From Haliscomenobacter hydrossis DSM 1100 (GTDB lineage Bacteria; Bacteroidota; Bacteroidia; Chitinophagales; Saprospiraceae): DNA of 64,000 nucleotides. Shown here piece by piece: positions 27,218 to 35,263 of the stretch (within the stretch, counting starts at the first letter, position 1; each line of letters begins with the position of its first letter). The notes under the pieces were generated by a model. It had not been told where the DNA came from. It saw only the letters and a program-made list of their open reading frames with translations, and searched no databases. The position numbers and the translations under genes were made by a program. Where the stretch lies: assembly GCF_000212735.1 (NCBI RefSeq), contig NC_015510.1:5147001-5211000 (forward strand). Reading direction: 5' to 3'.

Positions 27218-27264
27218 TTGTGTAGTCAAATAACTACATTTATATTTGTAGTCAAATAGCTATA
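27218..27264 (+). promoter_or_regulatory. ArsR promoter with two overlapping operator sites
   Basis: TTG (27218-27220), 20 bases, TATATTTG (27241-27248). An operator palindrome TGTAGTCAAATAACTACA (27221-27238) fills the spacer, and a second copy TGTAGTCAAATAGCTATA (27247-27264) starts at the -7 element and ends 2 bases before the ATG. Offset between copies is 26 bp. The layout fits autorepression by the ArsR protein. Confidence 0.72.
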
Positions 27265-27266
27265 CA

Positions 27267-27590
27267 ATGAATTTAAGACGAGACGTATTTCAAGCCATCG
27301 CCGACCCGACCCGAAGGGCCATCCTGCTGTTGGTCGCCTCACAAACCATGACCGCGGGTGCAATAGCCTCAAACTTTGACACCGCCAGACCCACCGTATC
27401 CAAACACTTACACATCCTCACCGAGTGTGAATTGCTGAAACAAGAGCAAAATGGCAGGGAAATTCACTACCACATCAATGCAAAAAAAATGAAGGAAGTC
27501 GCCGACTTTATTGAACCCTTCCGCGATATGTGGGATGAGCGCTTCAATAAGCTGGAAGCCTTCATGAAAAACTACAAACCCAAAAACTAA
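27267..27590 (+). CDS. ArsR/SmtB-family winged-helix repressor
   Basis: A 107-residue regulator. It starts [20 protein letters not shown], with the recognition helix [20 protein letters not shown] and the wing [12 protein letters not shown]. No metal-binding Cys motif (CxC) is present, so it is of the non-metal type usually found before SRPBCC genes. The C-terminal helix, [20 protein letters not shown], is the dimer contact. It is followed by SRPBCC and DUF1801 genes in one direction. Autorepression through the two TGTAGT-N6-ACTACA sites at its promoter is likely. Confidence 0.9.
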   Translation: MNLRRDVFQAIADPTRRAILLLVASQTMTAGAIASNFDTARPTVSKHLHILTECELLKQEQNGREIHYHINAKKMKEVADFIEPFRDMWDERFNKLEAFMKNYKPKN

Positions 27591-27619
27591 GGGGCGATAA
27601 AAATTGCCCCACTACTCAG

Positions 27620-28084
27620 ATGGAACGAAAAACCAAAATCAACACCGAGGACGGCAAACAGGAAATACTGATCACCCGGGAATTTGATCTGCCCTTGGTA
27701 TTGCTATTCAAAGCCTATGTTGAGCCCGAGATTGTGGAGCAATGGATGGGCACCAAAGTGCTGAAACTCGAAAACAAACCGCACGGCAGTTATCAGTTTG
27801 AAACCACTGATCCCAAGGGAAACAAACATGGGTTTAATGGGGTCATCCACGAGTTTGTGCCCAACCAGAAAATCACCCGGACCTTTGAAATGGAGAATAC
27901 CCCTTTTGCCGTCCAACTGGAGTTTCTGTCCTTTGAAGAATTGACTGCCGACAGCAGCAAACTCAGCATGCAAATCATTTATAAATCCGTCGCACTCCGG
28001 GACCAAATGCTGCAACTGCCCTTTGCGCAAGGCATCAACATGGCCCACAACCGCTTGCAAGACATCTTCAACAAACTCAAATAA
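27620..28084 (+). CDS. SRPBCC (AHSA1-like) protein
   Basis: A 154-residue protein of the activator-of-Hsp90-ATPase-like SRPBCC family. It begins ERKTKINTEDGKQEILITRE, with the conserved ITREFDLPLVLLFKAYVEPE, VEQWMGTKVLKLENKPHGSY and the end LQLPFAQGINMAHNRLQDIF. It lies 29 bases after the ArsR gene, in the standard ArsR-SRPBCC order in which the repressor controls the ligand-binding protein. The ligand is unknown. It is a distant paralogue of the divergent gene at 26689. Confidence 0.9.
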   Translation: MERKTKINTEDGKQEILITREFDLPLVLLFKAYVEPEIVEQWMGTKVLKLENKPHGSYQFETTDPKGNKHGFNGVIHEFVPNQKITRTFEMENTPFAVQLEFLSFEELTADSSKLSMQIIYKSVALRDQMLQLPFAQGINMAHNRLQDIFNKLK

Positions 28085-28090
28085 ACAACC

Positions 28091-28153
28091 ATGACCAAGA
28101 GAAATAAAATCATCTATTGGGTTGCTACTGAACGGCATGAATCCCAAGGTTGA
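28091..28153 (+). pseudogene. 5' remnant of a DoxX-type membrane protein gene
   Basis: Six bases after the SRPBCC stop, an ATG opens MTKRNKIIYWVAT and then diverges (ERHESQG, stop). The first 13 codons look like the start of DoxX-family proteins, which commonly stand between SRPBCC and DUF1801 genes. The breakpoint is at about 28130, next to the start of the next gene. Inference from a very short match. Confidence 0.4.
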
Positions 28154-28715
28154 TTTTTACTTCAACAAAGCCAAGAAGTGGCAGGCAGAATTGGAGCAAT
28201 TGAGAACGATCGTTCTGGATTGCCTGCTGACCGAAGAATTGAAATGGGGTGTCCCTTGTTATACGTTTCAACACAATAACATCGTCTTGATCCACGCGTT
28301 TAAAGAATACTGTGCGTTTTTGTTTTTTAAAGGTGCCTTGTTGCATGATGCCCAGGGCATACTCATCCAACAAACGGAGCATGTGCAGGCGGCACGCCAG
28401 ATTCGCTTCACCAGTGTTCAGCAGATCGTGGAGATGGAAGCTACCTTGAAAGCCTATATTTATGAAGCCGTTGAACTGGGAAAAGCGGGTTTGAAAGTGG
28501 AGTTAAAAAAGACCAGTGAATTCAGCATTCCTGAAGAATTTCAGCATAAATTAGCTGAAATCCCGGCCCTAAAAACTGCTTTTCATGCATTGACTCCCGG
28601 ACGGCAAAGAGCATACCTGCTGCATTTTTCTGCCCCCAAACAAGCCAAAACCAGGGAGGCAAGGATTGAAAAATGGTTGCAGCAAATGCTCGATGGGAAG
28701 GGCTTAGATGACTGA
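28137..28715 (+). CDS. DUF1801 / YdeI-OmdA family protein
   Basis: From the ATG at 28137 (MNPKVDFYFNKAKKWQAELE) the product has 192 residues; a start 15 bases earlier falls in the presumed deletion scar. The N-terminal DUF1801 domain (1-110: LLTEELKWGVPCYTFQHNNI, YCAFLFFKGALL) is followed by an OmdA/YdeI region (about 135-190: FHALTPGRQRAYLLHFSAPK, TREARIEKWLQQML). YdeI-type proteins have been linked to peptide resistance in enterobacteria. It closes the ArsR-SRPBCC cluster. Confidence 0.88.
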   Translation: MNPKVDFYFNKAKKWQAELEQLRTIVLDCLLTEELKWGVPCYTFQHNNIVLIHAFKEYCAFLFFKGALLHDAQGILIQQTEHVQAARQIRFTSVQQIVEMEATLKAYIYEAVELGKAGLKVELKKTSEFSIPEEFQHKLAEIPALKTAFHALTPGRQRAYLLHFSAPKQAKTREARIEKWLQQMLDGKGLDD

Positions 28716-28792
28716 AATGGCGTCTTCATTTAGGACATACCCTCTTTGGGAGTTGCTCATACAATACATCAACTGGAAAATAAAGAGAACCA

Positions 28793-29365
28793 ATGAGTCA
28801 AATTTTACGACAACAAATAGAAAAAATCATTCAAATTACTGACGCAGAGTTTGACCATATTTTTCCACATTTCACGACAAAGAAATTCAAAAAACACCAA
28901 TTTGTCATTCAAGAAGGAGAATATGTACCAAACGATTATTTCATTCTGAATGGTTGTTTGAAATCATACTTTACGGATAAAAATGGCAAAGAACACATTC
29001 TGCAGTTTGGAATGCAAGACTGGTGGATCACTGACTATCAGGCCTATTACAATCAATCAACAGCGACAATCAACATAGACTGCATTGAAGACAGCGAATT
29101 GCTTTGTTTATCTTTTCAGAATAGGGAAAAACTTTGTGCGGAAATCCATAAAATAGAGCACTTTTTTAGAAAAAAAACCAACAAACACAATATTGCCTTA
29201 CAACAACGAATACTTTCTTTATTGAGCAATAACGCTAAAGAAAAATACGACCAATTGCTACAATTGTATCCCCTGCTTTTCCAAAAAGTTCCCAAACAAC
29301 TTATAGCCTCTTATTTGGGTGTTACAAGGGAAACACTTAGCCGATTCAAATCTTCTTCAAAATAA
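28793..29365 (+). CDS. Crp/Fnr-family regulator (Crp3), AT-rich
   Basis: A 190-residue regulator with an N-terminal beta roll (KKHQFVIQEGEYVPNDYFIL, LQFGMQDWWITDYQAY) and a C-terminal helix-turn-helix, PKQLIASYLGVTRETLSRFK. The recognition helix differs from that of Crp1 and Crp2. The base composition is clearly more AT-rich than in neighbours to the left, as for the next three genes. Directly after its stop codon lies TGTGAGGTACATCACA, a site of the TGTGA-N6-TCACA type, before the YceI gene. Control of YceI and the monooxygenase by this regulator is inferred. Confidence 0.9.
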   Translation: MSQILRQQIEKIIQITDAEFDHIFPHFTTKKFKKHQFVIQEGEYVPNDYFILNGCLKSYFTDKNGKEHILQFGMQDWWITDYQAYYNQSTATINIDCIEDSELLCLSFQNREKLCAEIHKIEHFFRKKTNKHNIALQQRILSLLSNNAKEKYDQLLQLYPLLFQKVPKQLIASYLGVTRETLSRFKSSSK

Positions 29366-29404
29366 TGTGAGGTACATCACACCAAAGTTGTGAGGTATGT
29401 CCTT
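29366..29404 (+). promoter_or_regulatory. Crp-type palindrome and direct repeat before YceI
   Basis: TGTGAGGTACATCACA (29366-29381) matches TGTGA-N6-TCACA exactly. A degenerate second copy, TGTGAGGTATGTCCTT, lies at 29389-29404, offset 23 bp. They stand between Crp3 and YceI, 56 bases before the YceI ATG. Confidence 0.6.
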
Positions 29405-29459
29405 TCCATTTCTTTGTATCCAATAGACCTTTGTGCCATAATTTTTAAACAAAAATAAA

Positions 29460-29984
29460 ATGGCAAAATTTCAAATTCAACAAACAAGCAGCACTGTAAA
29501 CTGGACTGGCAAAAAGGTCCTAGGTTTGCATACAGGAAGAATCAATATTGCAAATGGCTATATTGAAATTAAGGACAACAATATTTCGGGTGGCGAAATC
29601 CAGATTGATATGACCTCAATTGTGATTACAGACATTGTCGACAAAAAAACTAACCACGATTTCTTGGAACATCTGTTAAACGATGACTTTTTCTCTGTTG
29701 ATAAATTCAAAACATCGAAACTTATCATAACAGGCTCCAACAAAATTGAAATCAATAAATTTAAAATTGATGGAAATCTTATTATCAAAGACATTTCACA
29801 CCCAGTAAGTTTTATAGCCACAGTGGAAGTATTTACCAATACATTGCATTCTTTGGGCGAAATTGTAATTGACAGAACGATATACAATATTCGATATGGT
29901 TCTGGAAAATTTATTGATAATTTGGGTGATAAGCTAATTTATGATGATTTTGTTTTGCAATTTAAACTTGTAGGGCAGGCATAA
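29460..29984 (+). CDS. YceI-family lipid-binding protein
   Basis: A 174-residue protein with the YceI pattern: SSTVNWTGKKVLGLHTGRIN, GGEIQIDMTSIVITD, NHDFLEHLLNDDFFSVDKFK, and LGEIVIDRTIYNIRYGSGKF. The fold is a lipocalin-like barrel that binds isoprenoids. No signal peptide is visible, so it would be cytoplasmic, unlike E. coli YceI. It lies 12 bases before the nitronate monooxygenase-like gene and is surely co-transcribed with it. AT-rich like its neighbours. Confidence 0.92.
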   Translation: MAKFQIQQTSSTVNWTGKKVLGLHTGRINIANGYIEIKDNNISGGEIQIDMTSIVITDIVDKKTNHDFLEHLLNDDFFSVDKFKTSKLIITGSNKIEINKFKIDGNLIIKDISHPVSFIATVEVFTNTLHSLGEIVIDRTIYNIRYGSGKFIDNLGDKLIYDDFVLQFKLVGQA

Positions 29985-29996
29985 ACGGAATTTAAC

Positions 29997-31169
29997 ATGA
30001 AAAGGCGAAGTGCAGTAAAAGCAATTGTTTTAGCAGGTGTTTCATGCACTTCGCTTTCATCTCTTGCTAATCAATCAATGTTTAACAATAAAAAGGCAAT
30101 GTGGAATAAAACAAAATTCACAAAACTCTTGGGAATAGATTATCCAATAGTTCAAGGTCCATTTGGCGGCGGACTATCCTCTGTTCAGCTTACTAGTACC
30201 GTTTCAAATGCAGGTGGGTTAGGTTCGTTTGGCGGTCAACCATTTTCCTCTCAAGAAATTATTGAAACCTGTAATGAAATAAGAAAATTTACCAACAAAG
30301 CTTTCAATATCAACTTGTGGGTGAACGACAGAGATGCACGTTTGGCCACCTTTGGCGATGAAGAGTATAAGAAACTTACAGCATTATTCAAGCCATATTT
30401 CGATGAATTAGGTTTGCCCATACCTGCAAGACCAACTAATCTTGGAACTAAATTTGAAGAACAAATTGAAGCCATTTATGAAGCAAAACCAGCAGTATTT
30501 AGCTTTGTTTATGGGATACCTTCATCATCCATTTTAGAAAATTGCAGCAGACTTGGCATAAAAACAGTTGGTGCAGCAACCACCGTAGATGAAGCAATTG
30601 CTTTGGAAAACGCAGGAGTTGATGCAATAGTTGCAACAGGTTTTGAAGCAGGTGGGCATAGGGTTTCGTTTTTAAGGTCGGCAGAAGATTCTTTAACCGG
30701 AACATTTTCACTTATTCCTCAAGTTGCTGACCATGTAAAAATTCCAATCATCGCGGCAGGTGGCATCGCAGATTCAAGAGGAATAAAAGCTGCATTGGCA
30801 TTAGGCGCTGATGCTGTACAAATGGGCACTGCTTTTTTAGCAACAGCACAATCAAATGCTTCACAAGACCATAAAGACAAACTTTTTACACCCGCTGCAA
30901 AATACACAACGCTTACAAAAGTTTTTACGGGTCGTTTATCCAGAGGAATTAGAAACAGGCTTACGGAAGAATTGAAAAATCACGAAAACTTATTTGCACC
31001 ATATCCATTACAAAGTAAATTTATGGGTTTACTAAAAGCATATCCAGCAACGGCAAACTCAAACCCAGACTTCAAATCTTATTGGGCTGGACAATCTGCT
31101 TCACTATTAAAACATCGAGACGCTAAAACATTGATGGAAACATTGGTAAACGAAATGAATAAAATATAA
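29997..31169 (+). CDS. nitronate monooxygenase-family FMN enzyme with export-like N-terminus
   Basis: A 390-residue TIM-barrel flavoprotein of the 2-nitropropane dioxygenase family. The FMN-binding parts are IVQGPFGGG, VATGFEAGGHR (catalytic-type His), PIIAAGGIADSRG and GADAVQMGTAFLATAQ. The first 30 residues (KRRSAVKAIVLAGVSCTSLS) look like a Tat-type or lipoprotein signal, which is unusual for this normally cytoplasmic enzyme. The family oxidises nitronates or reduces quinones with NAD(P)H. Second gene of the YceI transcript. Confidence 0.88.
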   Translation: MKRRSAVKAIVLAGVSCTSLSSLANQSMFNNKKAMWNKTKFTKLLGIDYPIVQGPFGGGLSSVQLTSTVSNAGGLGSFGGQPFSSQEIIETCNEIRKFTNKAFNINLWVNDRDARLATFGDEEYKKLTALFKPYFDELGLPIPARPTNLGTKFEEQIEAIYEAKPAVFSFVYGIPSSSILENCSRLGIKTVGAATTVDEAIALENAGVDAIVATGFEAGGHRVSFLRSAEDSLTGTFSLIPQVADHVKIPIIAAGGIADSRGIKAALALGADAVQMGTAFLATAQSNASQDHKDKLFTPAAKYTTLTKVFTGRLSRGIRNRLTEELKNHENLFAPYPLQSKFMGLLKAYPATANSNPDFKSYWAGQSASLLKHRDAKTLMETLVNEMNKI

Positions 31170-31327
31170 TATTGCCACCACCCTGTCTGTAGCGCTGCAG
31201 ACAGTTCATCATCAGTCATATAAAACAAAAAAATACAACAATGAAGCTTTGAGGTATTTGGCTTATATTTAAGAGGGGGATGAGAAGTGTGCATGTTTTC
31301 GTGTTATTCACAAACAGACCAGAAACC

Positions 31328-31966
31328 ATGAAAAACCTGTTTAATCAAATCAAGAATCACCTTGACGAAAACGGAAAATTGATTTCAAACAGTGAAGAAA
31401 TTAATAGTTCAATTTTAGCAGCAGAGCAATTAGGCGAGTCGCTGTTAGGATGCACTTTGAGTGTTCGAGGAAAGGAATTTATCATTCGAATGTTGGAAAT
31501 ATACTACGGTGGTGTTGGTGACGATGCTCATGATTGGTATAGGACAAGATTTTTGTACAAAAAATCGAAGTATAAAGAGCATACTAGCGTTCAAAGCCAA
31601 GATGGCTTTAGCGTTTATTTGAGTTCATTAGATGTCTCGGACACTTACACGAGAATGGACATTGTTGTGGGGCATACCGGAGTTCCAATTAGCTTTCTAT
31701 TGAGAAGTGTTTGGGACTCGTCATTTAATCTCATTGGCTCTAAAAACGGCAATCCAAACATCGTTTTGAATGCAATTGGAATTAGACCCGAAGACCACGG
31801 ACAACCAATAGACATTGACAATAAAAATGCCGAGCTGTATATGGAAAATACGCACGAGCAAATTATCAAAGACAGAGGTTTTCAAATAAAGAGGCAACGA
31901 AGGATCAATCTAAAGTCTGAGTTTGAAGAAAGAAATAAAGTTCAGTGGAATTTAAGTTTAGAATAG
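31328..31966 (+). CDS. possible 3-methyladenine DNA glycosylase-like protein
   Basis: A 212-residue protein from the ATG at 31328 (MKNLFNQIKNHLDENGKLIS). The central part resembles the AAG/MPG glycosylases: AAEQLGESLLGCTLSVRGKE, IIRMLEIYYGGVGDDAHDWY (Glu and His placed as in the MPG E-T/A-Y ... H motif), then VVGHTGVPISFLLRSVWDSS and NAIGIRPEDHG. Identification rests on pattern only. No signal or membrane segment. AT-rich, last gene of the island starting at 28793. If right, it would remove alkylated bases from DNA. Confidence 0.5.
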   Translation: MKNLFNQIKNHLDENGKLISNSEEINSSILAAEQLGESLLGCTLSVRGKEFIIRMLEIYYGGVGDDAHDWYRTRFLYKKSKYKEHTSVQSQDGFSVYLSSLDVSDTYTRMDIVVGHTGVPISFLLRSVWDSSFNLIGSKNGNPNIVLNAIGIRPEDHGQPIDIDNKNAELYMENTHEQIIKDRGFQIKRQRRINLKSEFEERNKVQWNLSLE

Positions 31967-32050
31967 ACTTGGGGTAAGTTGAAAATCAAAATCCATTAAC
32001 CATAACGCTCATCCCCTAAAAATGCAATTACTCATTGTTCTTGAGGAACT

Positions 32051-32225
32051 AAAGCGGTATTAATGGGAACGCAGATAACACGGATTAGGCGGATTTACGC
32101 GGATTTTTGCTTGTGCCTTCGGCACGATCTGCTACACAGTTTTTTTAAACTTTCGCCGCAGGCGAAAGAAAATCCGCGTAAATCCGCCTAATCCGTGTTA
32201 TCCGCGTTCCTATTAATGTCGCTTT
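32051..32225. repeat. complete AATCCGC-word palindrome (E8)
   Basis: The 57-base arms (32051-32107 and 32169-32225) match at 53 of 57 positions. The arm ends are AAAGCGRYATTAATRGGAAC and the inner part is made of GCGGATT words. The 61-base loop holds two smaller stems (GTGCCTTCGGCAC and CTTTCGCCGCAGGCGAAAG). It stands between the AT-rich island and the permease remnant and fills most of 31967-32251. Confidence 0.9.
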
Positions 32226-32251
32226 GGAATAAAGCAAAACAAGAAATCTCC

Positions 32252-32413
32252 TCACTCCGACTTCAACGACCTCACCGGATTCACCAACCCCGCCTTCAGC
32301 GCCTGATAACTCGCCGTCAGCAGCGTAATCCCCAGCGACCCTACCGCCGCTGCCGCAAACACCCACCAGGAAATCTCCGTTCGGTACTCGTAATGCTGCA
32401 ACCATGGGAGCAT
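32252..32413 (-). pseudogene. 3' remnant of an FtsX/MacB-type permease
   Basis: Reading the minus strand from 32413 gives 53 codons and a TGA stop: LPWLQHYEYRTEISWWVFAA and on, ending NPVRSLKSE. This is the last helix and tail of a permease, closest to copies D and E (WLQQYQYRTEISWWVFGFAA), not to copy C beside it. Similarity stops abruptly at about 32405. About 100 bases of unrelated sequence separate it from copy C. Confidence 0.85.
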
Positions 32414-32514
32414 TTTTTTGGATTAAGAGCAGTTGCAAAAAAATCCTGCAACCCAGCAAGGGGCCGCAGGCAAAATCACTAATAATGTATGAGTAAAAAG
32501 AATCAACCAGTTGT

Positions 32515-34953
32515 CTACTCGCTGCGCAAAGACTTGATCGGGTTCGCCAGCGCCGCCCGCATGCTCTGCCAACCAATCGTCAAAAACGCGATCAACACCG
32601 CCAGCACACCCGCCCCCACAAACATCCACCACTGGATATTGATGCGGAAGGCAAAATTGGCCAGCCACTTGCTCATGAAATACCAGGCCAATGGCGAAGC
32701 GATGAGGATCGCAATGAGCACGAGTTTCAAAAAATCTTTGGCCAACAAAGCGGTGATGCCCGCCACGGATGCCCCCAGCACCTTGCGAATGCCAATTTCT
32801 TTGGTGCGTTGCTCCGTCATGTACGTCACCAGTCCAAACAAGCCCAGGCAAGCAATCAGAATGGTCAAAAACGCAAAAGTGAGCGCCACCTTGCCGATGC
32901 GTTGTTCGGCGCGGTACATCTCATCAAAAGCTTCATCCAAAAATTGGTATTTGAAAGGCATGGCGGGTGCCATCTGCTTCCACTTGGACTCGATTTGGGC
33001 AATCAAATTGGGCGCTTCGCTCATGTTGACTTTGAAGGCCGTTTCCCAACGGTTGAAACCCAGGCGCATCGCCAGCGGGCCTACATTTTCGCGCAGGGAT
33101 TGATAGTTAAAGTTTTTGACTACGCCCACAATGGTGTAGGCAATAGTCTGGGTACTGGAATTGCCGTCCGAAGTGTAGAGCTTTTTCCCAATCGGATCGG
33201 GGTAACCCAAAATTTTAGCGGCGGTTTCATTGATGATGATGCCGCTTGAATCAGCCCCATACGACCTTGAAAAATTGCGCCCTTTGGCCATTTCCATCCC
33301 GAGGGTAGGAATGTAGTCGTGGTCGATGTTCCAGATTTGCATATTGAACCCGGATTTGGCATCCATCACCGCGTATTTGGAAAACGTGTTGTCACTTCGG
33401 GAAGAGTTGTCTACTGGTAAATACCCAGCGTAACAGGCACCTTTTACCCCCGTCAGTTGTTTTATCTCGTTTTTGAAGGCCTCTTTGTTGTCCTCCAAAC
33501 CCGAGGTTGCGTTGATGATCAACACCTGGTCTTTGTCAAAACCCAGGTTTTTGCTTTGAATGTAATTGAGTTGCTTGTACACGATCACGGTAGAAATGAT
33601 CAGCAAAAGGGAAATGGCAAATTGAAAAGTAACCAGTGCGTTGCGAAAATTACTTTTAGCCGCACTCGTATTCAGTTTGCCTTTCAATACCTCAATGGGA
33701 CGGAATGAAGAGAGAAAAAACGCCGGATAATACCCTGCCAAAAAACCAACAGCCAAGGGGAAAAGCAATAAAAATGGTAAATAACGTGGACTGAATAGCA
33801 TGGTGATGGAAAACGTTTTGGCTGCCAATTCATTAAAATAAGGCAATGCCAGCGCCACCAACCCCAATGCAAATGCAAACGCAAGGTAACTGGTCAGGGT
33901 GGATTCGGCCATAAATTGTCCGATCAGGGTTTGGCGCTCGGTGCCTAAGACCTTGCGGATGCCCACTTCTTTGGCGCGGTTGGCCGAGCGGGCCGTACTC
34001 AGGTTCATAAAATTGATGCAGGCAATCAGCAGCAGGAACAAGGCTACAATGCCAAAAACGGACACGTACTGCATGTTGCCGTTTACATCCAGTTCCACCA
34101 GTCGATCCGATTTCAGGTGAATGTCCGTCGTTGGAATCAAGGAGTAACTGAGTTTATTGCCCGATTTTTCGAAGTCGGCCATACTTTTGATCTCCATGAA
34201 ACCCTGGGCCTGGGGCAATACGTAGCGGTTGATCAGATCCGGGAATTTTTTCTCCAAAGCCCGGGGATCGGCGTCTTCACGCAAGCGGATATAGGTGTGA
34301 AAATTGTGGCTTAAAAAGTTTCCGTAGTTGTAATCTGTGACATTGTCCATCGAAAACAAAAAGTCGAAATGGAAATGGGAATTGCTGGGCATGTCCGCAT
34401 ACACGGCGGTCACCTTGTAGATGGTTTTTTCGTTGATGCCTACTTCGAGGGTTTTACCCGTAGCATCGGTCGTGCCAAAATATTTTTGGGCCGCCGACTC
34501 ACTAATGGCCACCGTGTTGGGCTCGTCCAGTGCCGTTTTGGGATTACCCGCCAAAATAGGGCGCGGGAACACGTCAAAATAGGTGGAATCCACGTGGGCT
34601 ACGCGGTTTTCAATGATGGTTTCGGTACCGCGTTTGATGAATTTTCGGCCATCACTGGCATAAAAGCGGACATATTGCTCGACCTCCGGGTAGTCTTTTT
34701 TCAGAGTGGCACCAAAGGGATCGGAACAAACCGCGAGATTCAAATCAGTGCCCCCAAAACGAATGTCCGAATCGACGCGGTAAGTGCGCGCTGCATTGGG
34801 GTAAAAGCGTTCGTAACTCAGCTCATCCACCACATACAGGGTGATGAGGATGAAACAGCTCAACCCAATGGCCAGCCCAAAAATGTTGATTGAGCTGAAC
34901 GTTTTGTTTTTGAGGAGATTTCTCCAGGCGATTTTGAGGTAGTTGCGCAGCAT
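32515..34953 (-). CDS. FtsX/MacB-type ABC transporter permease (copy C)
   Basis: An 812-residue protein from the ATG at 34953 (MLRNYLKIAWRNLLKNKTFS); an ATG two codons upstream is equally possible. Helix 1 (about 20-40, INIFGLAIGLSCFILITLYV), first periplasmic core with DELSYERFYPNAARTYRVDS, FtsX block near 300-420 (SANRAKEVGIRKVLGTERQT), second core, and final FtsX block with TKEIGIRKVLGASVAGITAL, ending NPIKSLRSE. Full length. Monocistronic, with a sigma-54-like promoter and two enhancers at 34985-35089. It has no adjacent ATPase. Downstream lies the remnant of another permease. Confidence 0.93.
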   Translation of the reverse strand: MLRNYLKIAWRNLLKNKTFSSINIFGLAIGLSCFILITLYVVDELSYERFYPNAARTYRVDSDIRFGGTDLNLAVCSDPFGATLKKDYPEVEQYVRFYASDGRKFIKRGTETIIENRVAHVDSTYFDVFPRPILAGNPKTALDEPNTVAISESAAQKYFGTTDATGKTLEVGINEKTIYKVTAVYADMPSNSHFHFDFLFSMDNVTDYNYGNFLSHNFHTYIRLREDADPRALEKKFPDLINRYVLPQAQGFMEIKSMADFEKSGNKLSYSLIPTTDIHLKSDRLVELDVNGNMQYVSVFGIVALFLLLIACINFMNLSTARSANRAKEVGIRKVLGTERQTLIGQFMAESTLTSYLAFAFALGLVALALPYFNELAAKTFSITMLFSPRYLPFLLLFPLAVGFLAGYYPAFFLSSFRPIEVLKGKLNTSAAKSNFRNALVTFQFAISLLLIISTVIVYKQLNYIQSKNLGFDKDQVLIINATSGLEDNKEAFKNEIKQLTGVKGACYAGYLPVDNSSRSDNTFSKYAVMDAKSGFNMQIWNIDHDYIPTLGMEMAKGRNFSRSYGADSSGIIINETAAKILGYPDPIGKKLYTSDGNSSTQTIAYTIVGVVKNFNYQSLRENVGPLAMRLGFNRWETAFKVNMSEAPNLIAQIESKWKQMAPAMPFKYQFLDEAFDEMYRAEQRIGKVALTFAFLTILIACLGLFGLVTYMTEQRTKEIGIRKVLGASVAGITALLAKDFLKLVLIAILIASPLAWYFMSKWLANFAFRINIQWWMFVGAGVLAVLIAFLTIGWQSMRAALANPIKSLRSE

Positions 34954-34984
34954 GGACATTTGTGCGTTGGTTCAAATACACTGC

Positions 34985-35089
34985 GCATAAGGTATGCCAA
35001 AAAAATAAGGTGTTGGTTTTTAGTGTCTTGAAATTTTTAAACCCAGAAAAGCCGTTCGATAATGGACATTTTTTGTGCGGATTTGGACA
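34985..35089 (-). promoter_or_regulatory. sigma-54-like promoter plus paired enhancer palindromes, permease C
   Basis: On the minus strand TGGCATACCTTATGC (34999-34985) has both the GG and GC doublets of a -24/-12 promoter at the right distance; it is the best match of the six. The sites CGTTCGATAATGGACA (35053-35068) and TGTGCGGATTTGGACA (35074-35089) are offset by 21 bp and begin 53 bp upstream. Confidence 0.7.
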
Positions 35090-35168
35090 AGAATGGGTGT
35101 CGGGGTAACCCTGGGTGGTTGCCCTACACCAGATTTTTTTACCATGATGCAAATAGTGACAAAAATCA

Positions 35169-35198
35169 ATTGCATTTCCCACAAACAGAATTAAATTT
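35169..35198 (+). promoter_or_regulatory. Bacteroidota-type promoter of the lipoprotein gene
   Basis: TTG (35169-35171), 19 bases, TAAATTTG (35191-35198), 65 bases before the ATG at 35264. Confidence 0.6.
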
Positions 35199-35263
35199 GG
35201 AAATGTTTAACTAGTACTATTAGTCCTTTTTAAAATCATTGGTCCTTTTTTAACGCTGCAAAA

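Noticed and set aside
28793-31966. Integrated prophage or integrative element
   Set aside because: The island is AT-rich but has no integrase, att repeats or tRNA at its ends.
32145-32576. A 143-codon minus-strand frame over the permease remnant
   Set aside because: It is out of frame with the clear permease tail at 32252-32413 and has no homology-like features.
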